Both the position numbers and the translations under genes were made by a program. From positions 1 through 7,096 of the forward strand of contig JAVBMM010000211.1 in the NCBI GenBank assembly GCA_031552425.1: DNA of 7,096 bases, in the 5' to 3' direction. This DNA is from JAISFI01 sp031552425 (lineage in GTDB: Bacteria; Bacteroidota; Bacteroidia; Bacteroidales; Azobacteroidaceae). Of this stretch, positions 1 to 6,885 are shown piece by piece (the first letter of the stretch is position 1; the number at the start of each line of letters is the position of its first letter). Under the pieces are notes generated by a model. That model did not search any database and had not been told where the DNA came from. It saw nothing but the letters and a program-made list of their open reading frames with translations.

Positions 1-1896
1 GAAATAATGTCCGTCGGCACCTAATTGTATTTTTAATACTTTCATTGGAACTAATTGTAAGTATAGATTGGAATATAGACTGAAATCAGGCAAGGGAATA
101 ACCGATTGATTTGCTGATTTCTGGAAAATAAGTTGATTCTCCCAATGTAAAATGCCTAATTGTAGTTTTTGATTCCATTGGGCAGTGATAATTTGGATAC
201 TACTTCCATGTTGTTCAGGAAGCGCTTGTTCATTGAAATATACATAATTGGTGATATTTTCTACCCCTACACTGAATGTTGATTTAGTATGGGGGATATT
301 TAATTCTCCTCCGATGAAGACTCGCTGTGTTTGGACAAAGTCATCACGATCCCACCAAAAAAATTTGGAATGATAATGTTTTTCATAAAAGGAAGGAGTG
401 ATATTTTTCATGTATGCACTGACTTTCAGAGATGCCGTATCTTTGAAGGCTGGAATACGGGTTTCGATACTTCCCGATAGATCAATGTCTCCCAAATTTT
501 CTCCTAAAACTCCAAATTCCGCGTGTGCATTATAACGGAGTATTTTACCTGTGGTTTTGGCAATTTCACCACCAACAAATGTAGATGTTTGTGTTTCTCT
601 CCATTCGGGAGAAATAGAATCCATTAAGAAATATTGTCGATAGTCGAATGCTGCATAGGCCGTTAAGTCGAATTTTGCCCATTGGGCAAAGCCTTCCCGT
701 AGAGAAATTCCCAATGTGTTTTTGATATTCCATGCTCTGGTTGTATCATTGGTTGCCATATCAATATATTTATTGGCATACAATGTGTCCAATCCTATAT
801 CATTTGATATAAATTTATGTTTTTGCACATATAAATCTGCTGTATGGATAATACTTCCAACCGGAATAAAACGGGTGATATCTTGTCCTTCGGAATCTGT
901 TTGTCCTGTTTCTCGTTCAAATCCCAGATTATAGCGATGGGTGTAAAAGAAACGACTTCCCTTTACACGATTCCAAGTGTTGTTATACCAAGTCGGAATA
1001 TCCTGACTTTTCATATTTTGGGTTTCGTCGATGGCATCCGGACTTGTAATATACCTGTCATCAGTTATTCCTCCGTTTTCCTCATTGATAAAATTCCTGT
1101 TGTTATAAAAAAAATGTTATCGGTATTTATCAGAAAAAAAGCTACTATATATAACAGCATCTACATGTTTAGCTCCTTGATAAGCATAACGCCCCCTGGC
1201 ATAAAGGTAATCGATGTCTACTCCGATGTTTAGTTTTTTGTTGAGGTTAACGGAAATTCCCCCAGAGAGCCTTTCATTTTTTGTATCTCCGGCTCCTTCA
1301 GATTCATATTCTAATTTAGAATAAGGTACTCGTGTGTTGATAAAATTAAAATTACCGGGCTCCCTGTTGTAAACACTATAGGCGTCAGTAAACATAAAAT
1401 TAGAAAGGGGTTTCCTTTCGGAAAAAATTCGTGAGAGAGCTGGAGTTCCTAGGTTTCCTAAATATGACATGGATACCCCTAAGCCATCTACGTATCTCCG
1501 GTTTGGAAATCCGGTAAGAGTTGTATCAGGATTACCCTCTCTGAATTCACCGAGATTTTCGGATATTTTCCAATAATATATGGAAAGACTGTCCCGAAAA
1601 GGAGTGGTATCTACATAGGTGAATTTTTTTCGTTGTTCTGCCCTGATGGAATCCTTTCTTGCCTGGATGGCTGACTGGATTTGACGAATGCTATCTTGTC
1701 TGTGTTGGTTTTGTATTTGTAAGAGACTATCTTGTAATATTGAGAATTGGTGATGAGATGCAGATTGAACGGTGGTCGAAGATATGATAAACAAAGTAAC
1801 GCACAATAGAAAAAATAGACGGAAAAACTTAGTATAAATCCGGAATTTCTGTCTGTCCTTGTTTGTACTTGATAAATCGGTTGTATGTTGTTTCAT
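1..1896 (-). pseudogene. Putative outer-membrane porin, interrupted by an in-frame stop; 3' end outside the window
   Basis: Seen: the frame starts at an ATG at 1896 and reads 259 codons to TAA at 1117-1119. The same frame then continues without another stop for 372 codons to the window edge. Residues 1-22 are polar and basic; residues 24-40 are hydrophobic and end near VQSA (about 46), which fits a signal peptide. Residues 55-92 are Gln/Arg/Asp-rich with repeated QDS/KDS units. After that come alternating aromatic, beta-barrel-like segments such as LGNLGTPALSRIF and IGVDIDYLYARGRY, and after the stop ENGGITDDRY and VGVENITNYVYFNEQ. Known: this pattern resembles the Bacteroidota putative porin family (Porin_10-like), typically 600-700 residues; the visible 631 codons fit. 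Inference: it was an outer-membrane beta-barrel of unknown substrate. It begins 32 nt after the oxidoreductase gamma gene and is probably cotranscribed. It may be a real recent pseudogene, a population variant or a sequencing error. Family call fairly confident; inactivation less so. Confidence 0.75.
1117..1119 (-). other. In-frame TAA nonsense codon inside the porin gene
   Basis: The coding strand reads TAC CGA TAA CAT TTT TTT TAT, that is Y R stop H F F Y, and the protein-like reading continues in the same frame with NNRNFINEENGGI. No shift of frame is needed, so this is a single-codon event rather than an indel. Tyr (TAT/TAC) or Gln (CAA) codons are one substitution away. Neighbouring genes end in TAA (gamma, beta), which argues against TAA being read as sense in this genome. 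Confidence 0.85.
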
Positions 1897-1928
1897 CCTG
1901 TCAACCCGCGTTCATTTCTACCAAACGC

Positions 1929-2471
1929 TTATAATTTTTGAATAATGTCCATTCCTGTACGGATGGCTTTTTCATTCATTGGCAACAAATGATGATGCCT
2001 TTCCGGTAAAGATTTTTTAAGTCCCAGCATAACGCTTTCCAGTTTTACCACAGGAGACGCTTTTAACATTCCTCCTAATACGAACATGTTAAAAGCCTTA
2101 CTGTTACCTGTTTCAGTGGAAGTCTTCATTGCATCGATCTTATAAATTTGGATATCTTTCCTTGTCGGTGGATTTGGAATCCCATAACTATCGTATATTA
2201 AAATGCCTCCGGGTTTTACTGTTTTTTCGAATTTATCCAAAGAAGGTTGATTGAGAATGATAGCAATGTCATATTCATTTAATACAGGAGAACTAATACG
2301 ATCGTCACTTACAATTACTGTTACATTAGCAGTACCTCCCCGTTGTTCCGGTCCGTATGAAGGAAACCATGAAACCTCCTTCCCTTCCATTAAACCTGAG
2401 TATGCAAGAATCTTTCCCATTGAAAGTACGCCTTGTCCGCCGAATCCGGCTATGATGATTTCTTGTTTCAT
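1929..2471 (-). CDS. korC: 2-oxoacid:ferredoxin oxidoreductase, gamma subunit
   Basis: This is the gamma domain subunit of a four-subunit 2-oxoacid:ferredoxin oxidoreductase, acting in the cytoplasm together with the three genes upstream. Seen: 180 residues with the Rossmann-like nucleotide or CoA-binding start IIIAGFGGQG (5-14), then SYGPEQRGG (38-46) and a conserved core through NMFVLGGMLK (128-137). Length is normal for a stand-alone gamma subunit. I chose the ATG at 2471 because family members begin within a few residues of EIIIAGFGGQG. An in-frame ATG at 2528 would add 19 residues encoded inside the intergenic hairpin and is probably not used. It lies 74 nt after beta, the loosest junction of the operon. 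Substrate class (branched-chain 2-oxoacid versus 2-oxoglutarate) cannot be decided from sequence alone, so vor or kor naming is equally possible. Confidence 0.93.
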   Translation of the reverse strand: MKQEIIIAGFGGQGVLSMGKILAYSGLMEGKEVSWFPSYGPEQRGGTANVTVIVSDDRISSPVLNEYDIAIILNQPSLDKFEKTVKPGGILIYDSYGIPNPPTRKDIQIYKIDAMKTSTETGNSKAFNMFVLGGMLKASPVVKLESVMLGLKKSLPERHHHLLPMNEKAIRTGMDIIQKL

Positions 2472-2487
2472 ATTGTTTGAGAAGTTG

Positions 2488-2540
2488 GAAGTAAGAAACT
2501 TGGCGTGTGAATTTAATTTATACTCCAAATCTCTTACTTC
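2488..2540. repeat. Imperfect hairpin between the beta and gamma genes
   Basis: Seen: gaagtaaga (2488-2496) is exactly complementary to tcttacttc (2532-2540). Pairing continues inward with few interruptions: TTGG (2500-2503) with CCAA (2525-2528), GT (2505-2506) with AC (2522-2523), and AAT (2510-2512) with ATT (2516-2518). This leaves a tiny loop at 2513-2515. Mismatches are at 2497/2531, 2499/2529 and 2504/2524, with G.T pairs at 2507/2521 and 2509/2519. The G.T pairs form only in plus-strand RNA; in operon mRNA they become C.A mismatches. The 9-mer tcttacttc recurs at 4771-4779. Inference: a small mobile or REP-like repeat inserted in the operon, or an mRNA structure tuning gamma expression. 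Confidence 0.6.
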
Positions 2541-2545
2541 TTAAA

Positions 2546-3307
2546 TTATATATTTTTTAAATCTCCCATAGGATACATGGGGAACATATTTTCTACCATC
2601 CATTTGTTGGACTCGTCAGGATTCATTTTCCATCCTGAAGAACAAGTAGATACAAATTCAACCACAGATGTTCCTTTACCAGCCATAGAATTTTCAAATG
2701 CTTTTTGCAGCATTTTCTTTGCTTTTTTGATTGCCGGGGCAGTATGTACCGATTGTCGTGTTACCAGACATGTTCCTTCCAGTTGAGCCAATAAATCAGA
2801 AATTTTTAAAGGGTATCCGTTCAATTGTTCATTTCTTCCGAAAGGACAAGTTGATGTTTTCATATTCATCAAAGTAGTAGGAGCCATTTGTCCTCCTGTC
2901 ATTCCGTAAATAGCATTGTTAATGAAAATAATCACAATATTTTCCCCTCGGTTGCAGGCATGGATAGTTTCTGCAGTTCCGATAGCAGCTAAATCTCCAT
3001 CTCCTTGATAAGTGAACACCATTTTGTCAGGATTCAACCGTTTGATAGCTGTAGCAATTGCCGGTGCGCGTCCGTGTGCCGCTTCTTGCCAATCAATTTC
3101 TATATAATTATATGCAAATACAGCACAGCCTACAGGAGCCACTCCGATGGTTTTTTCTTCCATGCCCATCTCGTCAATCACTTCTGCAACTAGTTTATGT
3201 ACAACACCATGGCTACATCCCGGGCAATAGTGCATGGGAGTGTCGTTCATTAATCTTGGCTTGTCGTAAACCAAGTTTTCAGGTTTTATTATATCGGCTA
3301 TATTCAT
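2546..3307 (-). CDS. korB: 2-oxoacid:ferredoxin oxidoreductase, beta (thiamine diphosphate) subunit
   Basis: This catalytic subunit holds thiamine diphosphate and, with alpha, decarboxylates the 2-oxoacid and passes electrons toward the iron-sulfur subunit. Seen: 253 residues, a normal beta length. The N-terminal CPGCSHG (28-34) is typical of the 2-oxoglutarate/2-oxoisovalerate branch. The diphosphate/Mg2+ motif is GDGDLAAIG (102-110) followed by NN at 130-131 and the conserved NAIYGMTGGQ (131-140). The start is firm: its ATG overlaps the TGA of alpha in an ATGA arrangement, implying translational coupling. After its TAA at 2546-2548 comes the hairpin-bearing gap before gamma. No missing motif was seen. 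The exact oxoacid is unresolved. Confidence 0.95.
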   Translation of the reverse strand: MNIADIIKPENLVYDKPRLMNDTPMHYCPGCSHGVVHKLVAEVIDEMGMEEKTIGVAPVGCAVFAYNYIEIDWQEAAHGRAPAIATAIKRLNPDKMVFTYQGDGDLAAIGTAETIHACNRGENIVIIFINNAIYGMTGGQMAPTTLMNMKTSTCPFGRNEQLNGYPLKISDLLAQLEGTCLVTRQSVHTAPAIKKAKKMLQKAFENSMAGKGTSVVEFVSTCSSGWKMNPDESNKWMVENMFPMYPMGDLKNI

Positions 3308-4389
3308 TTTTTTAATTTTTCTTTTAATGCTTGTAATACTTCATCCGGAGTAGGAACAATTCCACCTAAACGGCCAAAATGTTCAACTGGTATTTTGCAT
3401 TCTACAGCCAGTTTAATATCTTCAATCATTTGTCCGGCATTTAATTCTACTGAAAGGATGCCTTTGACTTTTCTATCTACATAAGAACGTAAAATTTTAG
3501 TAGGGAATGGCCATAGGGTAATAGGACGAAGTAACCCTACTTTTAAGCCTTCCTCCCTGGCAGTTTCGATTGCTTTTTGGCTGATTCGCGCAGCAGATCC
3601 GAAAGCTACAATGATGTAATCCGCATCATCGCACATAATTTCTTCGTAACGGACTTCGTTTTCTTCTATTTTTCTATATTTTTCCTGAAACCGGATATTA
3701 TTCTTTTCCATGATGGCAGAATCCAATTCCAAGGAAGTAATTACATTTCTTGGACGAGAGGCTGGTTTTCCTAATGTTGCCCAAGGCTGTTCTTTACGAA
3801 TTTCTTCTTCGGTTTTTCTGGGACGAAATTCCGGTAGTACCACTTTCTCCATCATTTGTCCGATTACTCCGTCCGAAAGAATCATTGCAGGATTATTATA
3901 TTTGAATGCCAAATCGAATCCGAGCACAACATGATCGGCCATTTCCTGTACTGATGCTGGAGCCAGTGTGATAATCCTGTAGTCGCCATGTCCTCCTCCT
4001 TTTACGGTTTGGAAATAGTCCGCTTGGCTTGGTTGTATGGTCCCTAATCCAGGGCCTCCTCGCATTACATTTACTAGTAAAGTAGGTAATTCGGCTCCTG
4101 CCATATATGATATTCCTTCTTGTTTCAGACTCATTCCGGGACTGGAAGAGGAAGTCATAACCCGTTTCCCGCATCCGGCTCCACCATAAACCATATTGAT
4201 TGCGGCAACTTCGCTTTCGGCTTGTAACACAACCATTCCTGTGGTTTCCCATGGCTTTTCTTCCATCAGGGTTTCCATAATTTCCGATTGAGGAGTAATA
4301 GGATATCCAAAATATCCGTCGGCTCCATATCGAATAGCTGCATGAGCAATGGCCTCGTTGCCTTTCATTAATTTTACTTCTTCTGCCAT
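3304..4389 (-). CDS. vorB: 2-oxoacid:ferredoxin oxidoreductase, alpha subunit (VorB-like)
   Basis: This is the alpha subunit of the oxidoreductase, which binds substrate and CoA at the interface with beta. Seen: 361 residues with, in order, the pyrimidine-binding N-terminal domain starting MKGNEAIAHAAIRYGADGYFGYPITPQSEI (8-37), the acidic ESE (58-60), TSSSSPG (79-85) and GGPGLGT (111-117). A domain II follows with IIVAFGSAARIS (259-270), LRPITLWPFP (287-296) and ELNAGQM (315-321). Length matches the single-gene alpha subunits annotated as VorB in Bacteroidota; korA is the alternative name. The ATG at 4389 lies 4 nt after the delta stop codon, and the TGA overlaps the beta ATG, so delta, alpha and beta are tightly coupled. 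Substrate could be 3-methyl-2-oxobutanoate and other branched-chain oxoacids, or 2-oxoglutarate. Confidence 0.95.
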   Translation of the reverse strand: MAEEVKLMKGNEAIAHAAIRYGADGYFGYPITPQSEIMETLMEEKPWETTGMVVLQAESEVAAINMVYGGAGCGKRVMTSSSSPGMSLKQEGISYMAGAELPTLLVNVMRGGPGLGTIQPSQADYFQTVKGGGHGDYRIITLAPASVQEMADHVVLGFDLAFKYNNPAMILSDGVIGQMMEKVVLPEFRPRKTEEEIRKEQPWATLGKPASRPRNVITSLELDSAIMEKNNIRFQEKYRKIEENEVRYEEIMCDDADYIIVAFGSAARISQKAIETAREEGLKVGLLRPITLWPFPTKILRSYVDRKVKGILSVELNAGQMIEDIKLAVECKIPVEHFGRLGGIVPTPDEVLQALKEKLKK

Positions 4390-4393
4390 ATCT

Positions 4394-4624
4394 TTATTCT
4401 TCTACTTTTACTTTGTATACAGAAATACATCCGTCAGGACATACCCACCCGCAATTTGCGCAACCGATACAATTATCGGGATTCTCCATATAAGCATAGT
4501 TATATCCTTTGTTGTTTACTTCTTTATTAAGAGCAAGCACATTGGTTGGACAGGCTACAACACAAAGATTACAGCCTTTGCACCGATCTGTGTTAACTAT
4601 GATTGCGCCTCTGATTTTTGCCAT
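4394..4624 (-). CDS. korD: 2-oxoacid:ferredoxin oxidoreductase, delta (2x[4Fe-4S] ferredoxin-like) subunit
   Basis: This small iron-sulfur subunit relays electrons from the thiamine-bound intermediate to free ferredoxin. Seen: 76 residues with two complete CxxCxxCxxxCP clusters, Cys15/18/21/25 and Cys52/55/58/62, enough for two [4Fe-4S] centres. I start at the ATG at 4624 (MAKIRGAIIV) because the family begins directly before the first cluster. An in-frame ATG at 4690 would add 22 unconserved residues and would place the start upstream of the promoter at 4668-4697, so it is unlikely. It is the first gene of the operon, with the alpha ATG 4 nt downstream. Delta-first order is common for this operon in Bacteroidota. 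Assignment as part of this complex rests on position plus the paired clusters. Confidence 0.93.
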   Translation of the reverse strand: MAKIRGAIIVNTDRCKGCNLCVVACPTNVLALNKEVNNKGYNYAYMENPDNCIGCANCGWVCPDGCISVYKVKVEE

Positions 4625-4667
4625 ATTAATTTTCTTGTAATATAAAATTGAATTTTTTTTGAAAGTG

Positions 4668-4697
4668 CAAAGATAGTGCCGTTTAGGCAAAAAACAA
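4668..4697 (-). promoter_or_regulatory. Bacteroides-type promoter for the oxidoreductase operon
   Basis: On the minus strand, TATCTTTG (4668-4675) matches the Bacteroidota -7 consensus TAnnTTTG exactly. TTG (4695-4697) lies 19 nt upstream, matching the -33 element and usual spacing. Transcription would begin near 4660, giving a 5' leader of roughly 35 nt before the delta ATG at 4624. Confidence 0.72.
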
Positions 4698-4765
4698 TTC
4701 TTTTGTTTAATAAAATCATTTTGAAATTGTTATTGTAGCCTGATTACCGGATATGTTTGAACTTT

Positions 4766-4790
4766 AAACTTCTTACTTCCTACTTCTTAA
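4766..4790. repeat. Short repeat related to the beta/gamma hairpin
   Basis: The stretch contains tcttacttc (4771-4779), identical to 2532-2540, and tacttcttaa (4781-4790), identical to 2535-2544. Its reverse complement resembles 2479-2501 over about 23 nt with only a few mismatches. The sequence is of low complexity, so chance or slippage is possible. It lies between the two divergent transcription units. Confidence 0.4.
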
Positions 4791-4867
4791 TTTCATTATA
4801 TGATGTCGAATGGATTTTTGTATGGTATTATTGTACAATTATATATTTTTTCTTGTTGGAGTAAATC

Positions 4868-4875
4868 TATTTTTG
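4868..4875 (+). promoter_or_regulatory. Candidate -7 promoter element for the flavoprotein gene
   Basis: TATTTTTG at 4868-4875 fits TAnnTTTG and would give a short leader of about 18 nt before the ATG at 4900. No good TTTG -33 element lies at the expected distance; only a T-run at 4845-4851 is near. In AT-rich DNA such a match can arise by chance, so the call is weak. Confidence 0.35.
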
Positions 4876-4899
4876 TCCTAAAACTAATTATACTATAAA

Positions 4900-6720
4900 A
4901 TGACGAAGAAAATTGACTTTAGATTTATTTTGTGTTTGGGATTTTTAATGCTAGTGTCGATTGTTTATGCACAAAAGCAAAATATGCTTCTTATAGAGGC
5001 AGAGAGTTTTACAGATAAGGGCGGATGGGTAGTAGATACTCAGTTTATGGATCAAATGGGCTCTCCTTTTTTGTTGGCTCATGGTATGGGTAACCCAGTA
5101 AAAAATGCTTTAATAAATACGGATCTACCTAAAAAAGGGAAATGGCATATATTTGCCCGGACATGGGATTGGTGTTCTCCTTGGAAAACGCAAGAAATAC
5201 CAGGTCGTTTTCAAATCATTGTGAATGGGAAAACTTTATCTAATGAACTTGGAACCGGAAAACAATGGGGTTGGGAGTATGCCGGAGAAATAGACATTGA
5301 TAGCAAGGATGTGAATATACAATTGCAGGATTTGACTGGATTTGAAGGACGTTGTGATGCAATTCTTTTCTCTCTTGAGAAAAATGTAAAAATTCCTAAT
5401 GAAGGGGATGAAATGTATCAGTTCCGGAAAAAAATGTTAGGTTTTTCAAAGCCTGAAAATGGGGGAAATTATGATTTGATAGTTGTAGGCGGAGGTCTCG
5501 CCGGGTTATGTGCATCGTTAAAAGCGTCTCAATCAGGTCTTAAAGTTGCTTTAATACATGACCGTCCTATCCCGGGAGGAAATAATAGTAAGGAAATCGG
5601 AATTGTAGTAAGTGGAGGAGTGATGTTAGATCCTTATCCAAAACTAGGCTATATTATTAATAAAATAGGAAACATATATATAAATGCTGGTCAGATAGAC
5701 CAGATGTTGCAGGAAGAAAAAAATCTATCTTATTTTCCGAACATGCATGTTTTTGAGTTAGAAAAAGAAGGGAATAAGATTAAATCTGTCATTGCAAGAA
5801 ATATAGAATCAAACAAGGAAAAAATATTTTATGCTCCTCTCTTTGTAGATTGTACAGGTGATGCGAATATCGGTTATTTAGCCGGAGCCCATTATTTAGT
5901 TGGCAGGGAAAGCAGACAAGAAACAAGGGAAACGTTAGCACCGGATATGAACGATAACATTGTATTGGGAGCTACAATTAAGTGGAATAGTAAAGATTCT
6001 GCTACTCCTGTTTTTTTTCCGGAATGTCAGTGGGCATTGAAAGTTGATGATAAATCTTGTGAGAAGGTATTGAAAGGGAGCAATTGGTGGGAAGCAGGTT
6101 TCAATTATGATCAGGTGAATGAAGCGGAATATATCAGGGATTATCTCTTTAGGGCAATTTATGGAAATTGGGCATTCCTGAAAAATAAAAGTAAAGATAA
6201 AGAAGAGTTTACCAATAAAGAATTGACTGGTGTATGGTATATTGCTGCAAAACGAGAATCACGTCGCTTGATAGGAGATGTGTTTTTCAAACAGCAAGAT
6301 ATTGAAAAGGAATATATCCAATATGATGATGCTATTGTTACCGGAACCTATTCTATAGATCAGCATTTCCCTACTCCAAAACATAATTTTTTCTTTCCGG
6401 GTGAAGAATTTATTTCCGTTCAAAAACATAACTTTAATCCGTTGGGAGTTCCTCGTATGTATTTGAGAAAAGATCAAGTGAATGGACCATACAGAATACC
6501 CTATCGTTGTTTATATTCTAAAAATATAGAAAACTTGTTTATGGCTGGACGTAATATCAGTGTGTCCCACATTGCACTTTCCTCCACTCGTGTACAAGGA
6601 ACTACCGGAATGATGGGTGAATTGGTTGGAGTAGCAGCAAACCTTTGTGTTAAATATAATTGTTCTCCCCGGGAAATTTATACAAAATATTTAAATGAAT
6701 TGAAAGATTTATTGAAGTGA
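4900..6720 (+). CDS. Exported FAD-dependent oxidoreductase with an N-terminal beta-rich (CBM-like) domain
   Basis: Seen: 606 residues. Residues 1-24 form a Sec-type signal peptide (basic start, hydrophobic 8-22, VYA before Gln25); there is no twin arginine and no lipobox Cys. Residues about 28-160 carry EAESF, WHIFARTWDW (82-91) and PGRFQIIVNG (101-110), resembling beta-sandwich domains attached to polysaccharide-active proteins. From 191, YDLIVVGGGLAGLCAS is a GxGxxG dinucleotide-binding fold, followed by PGGNNSKEI (225-233). DCTGD near 316 and FMAGRNISVSHIALSSTRVQG near 546 match the C-terminal FAD region of the FAD_oxidored (PF12831-type) family. Known: such Bacteroidota proteins are often annotated loosely as FAD-dependent oxidoreductase or 'xanthan lyase'; substrates are mostly unknown. 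Inference: a periplasmic or surface flavoenzyme acting on a carbohydrate-derived substrate. It is monocistronic here and divergent from the oxidoreductase operon. No SusC/SusD or glycosidase gene is visible. Family confident, reaction unknown. Confidence 0.88.
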   Translation: MTKKIDFRFILCLGFLMLVSIVYAQKQNMLLIEAESFTDKGGWVVDTQFMDQMGSPFLLAHGMGNPVKNALINTDLPKKGKWHIFARTWDWCSPWKTQEIPGRFQIIVNGKTLSNELGTGKQWGWEYAGEIDIDSKDVNIQLQDLTGFEGRCDAILFSLEKNVKIPNEGDEMYQFRKKMLGFSKPENGGNYDLIVVGGGLAGLCASLKASQSGLKVALIHDRPIPGGNNSKEIGIVVSGGVMLDPYPKLGYIINKIGNIYINAGQIDQMLQEEKNLSYFPNMHVFELEKEGNKIKSVIARNIESNKEKIFYAPLFVDCTGDANIGYLAGAHYLVGRESRQETRETLAPDMNDNIVLGATIKWNSKDSATPVFFPECQWALKVDDKSCEKVLKGSNWWEAGFNYDQVNEAEYIRDYLFRAIYGNWAFLKNKSKDKEEFTNKELTGVWYIAAKRESRRLIGDVFFKQQDIEKEYIQYDDAIVTGTYSIDQHFPTPKHNFFFPGEEFISVQKHNFNPLGVPRMYLRKDQVNGPYRIPYRCLYSKNIENLFMAGRNISVSHIALSSTRVQGTTGMMGELVGVAANLCVKYNCSPREIYTKYLNELKDLLK

Positions 6721-6734
6721 ATCAGGATTTCTTC

Positions 6735-6764
6735 ATTCCTTTTTTGCTGCGCCAAAAAAGGAAT
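6735..6764. terminator. Perfect 12-bp hairpin just after the flavoprotein gene, possible terminator
   Basis: attccttttttg (6735-6746) pairs perfectly with caaaaaaggaat (6753-6764) around the 6-nt loop ctgcgc, 14 nt after the stop codon. The stem is mostly A-T and no U-tract follows directly. A second small hairpin, caaaaa (6765-6770) with tttttg (6776-6781), comes next and ends in a T-run. Position suits transcription termination, but it may equally be the edge of the repeat-rich element that fills the rest of the window. Confidence 0.5.
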
Positions 6765-6860
6765 CAAAAAAGGCGTTTTTGTCAAAATGAACTTGCTCGC
6801 TCGCTGCGCTGCGCTCAACTCGCTTCGAACAGCATTTTAACAGCAAGGAAAGAACCCCTA

Positions 6861-6876
6861 CCCCTTATTTAAGGGG
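6861..6876. repeat. Short palindrome ccccttA-tt-Taagggg
   Basis: cccctta (6861-6867) pairs perfectly with taagggg (6870-6876) across two bases. A two-base loop is too tight for RNA, so as DNA it is more likely a protein-binding palindrome or repeat boundary than a terminator. A preceding cccct at 6855-6859 makes a partial direct repeat with the left arm. Confidence 0.4.
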
Positions 6877-6885
6877 AAATATAAT

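Noticed and set aside
1110..1150. Frameshift in the A/T homopolymers near the porin stop
   Set aside because: Translation on both sides of the TAA is in the same frame, so no insertion or deletion is needed.
716..1233. Plus-strand open frames of 72 and 129 codons overlapping the porin
   Set aside because: They are antisense to a long minus-strand frame with clear barrel-like protein sequence, and show no recognisable domain.
2472..2528. N-terminal extension of the gamma subunit from the ATG at 2528
   Set aside because: The extra 19 residues are encoded by the hairpin, and gamma subunits start next to EIIIAGFGGQG.
2251..4252. Several open frames of 60-120 codons (mostly plus strand) across the oxidoreductase operon
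   Set aside because: They overlap alpha, beta and gamma genes with strong family motifs and have no coding character of their own.
4349..4645. Plus-strand 98-codon frame antisense to the ferredoxin-like gene
   Set aside because: It is the shadow of a gene with two intact cysteine clusters; the apparent hydrophobic character comes from the complement.
4625..4899. Riboswitch or non-coding RNA in the divergent intergenic region
   Set aside because: Apart from the promoter elements and the short repeat, no strong paired structure or known motif was seen.
6259..6477. Minus-strand 72-codon frame within the flavoprotein gene
   Set aside because: It is antisense to the conserved C-terminal half of the FAD oxidoreductase.
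6788..6841. Mini-frame of 17 codons beginning ATG AAC TTG CTC
   Set aside because: Too short, lies in GC-rich tandem-like repeats and has no support as a gene.
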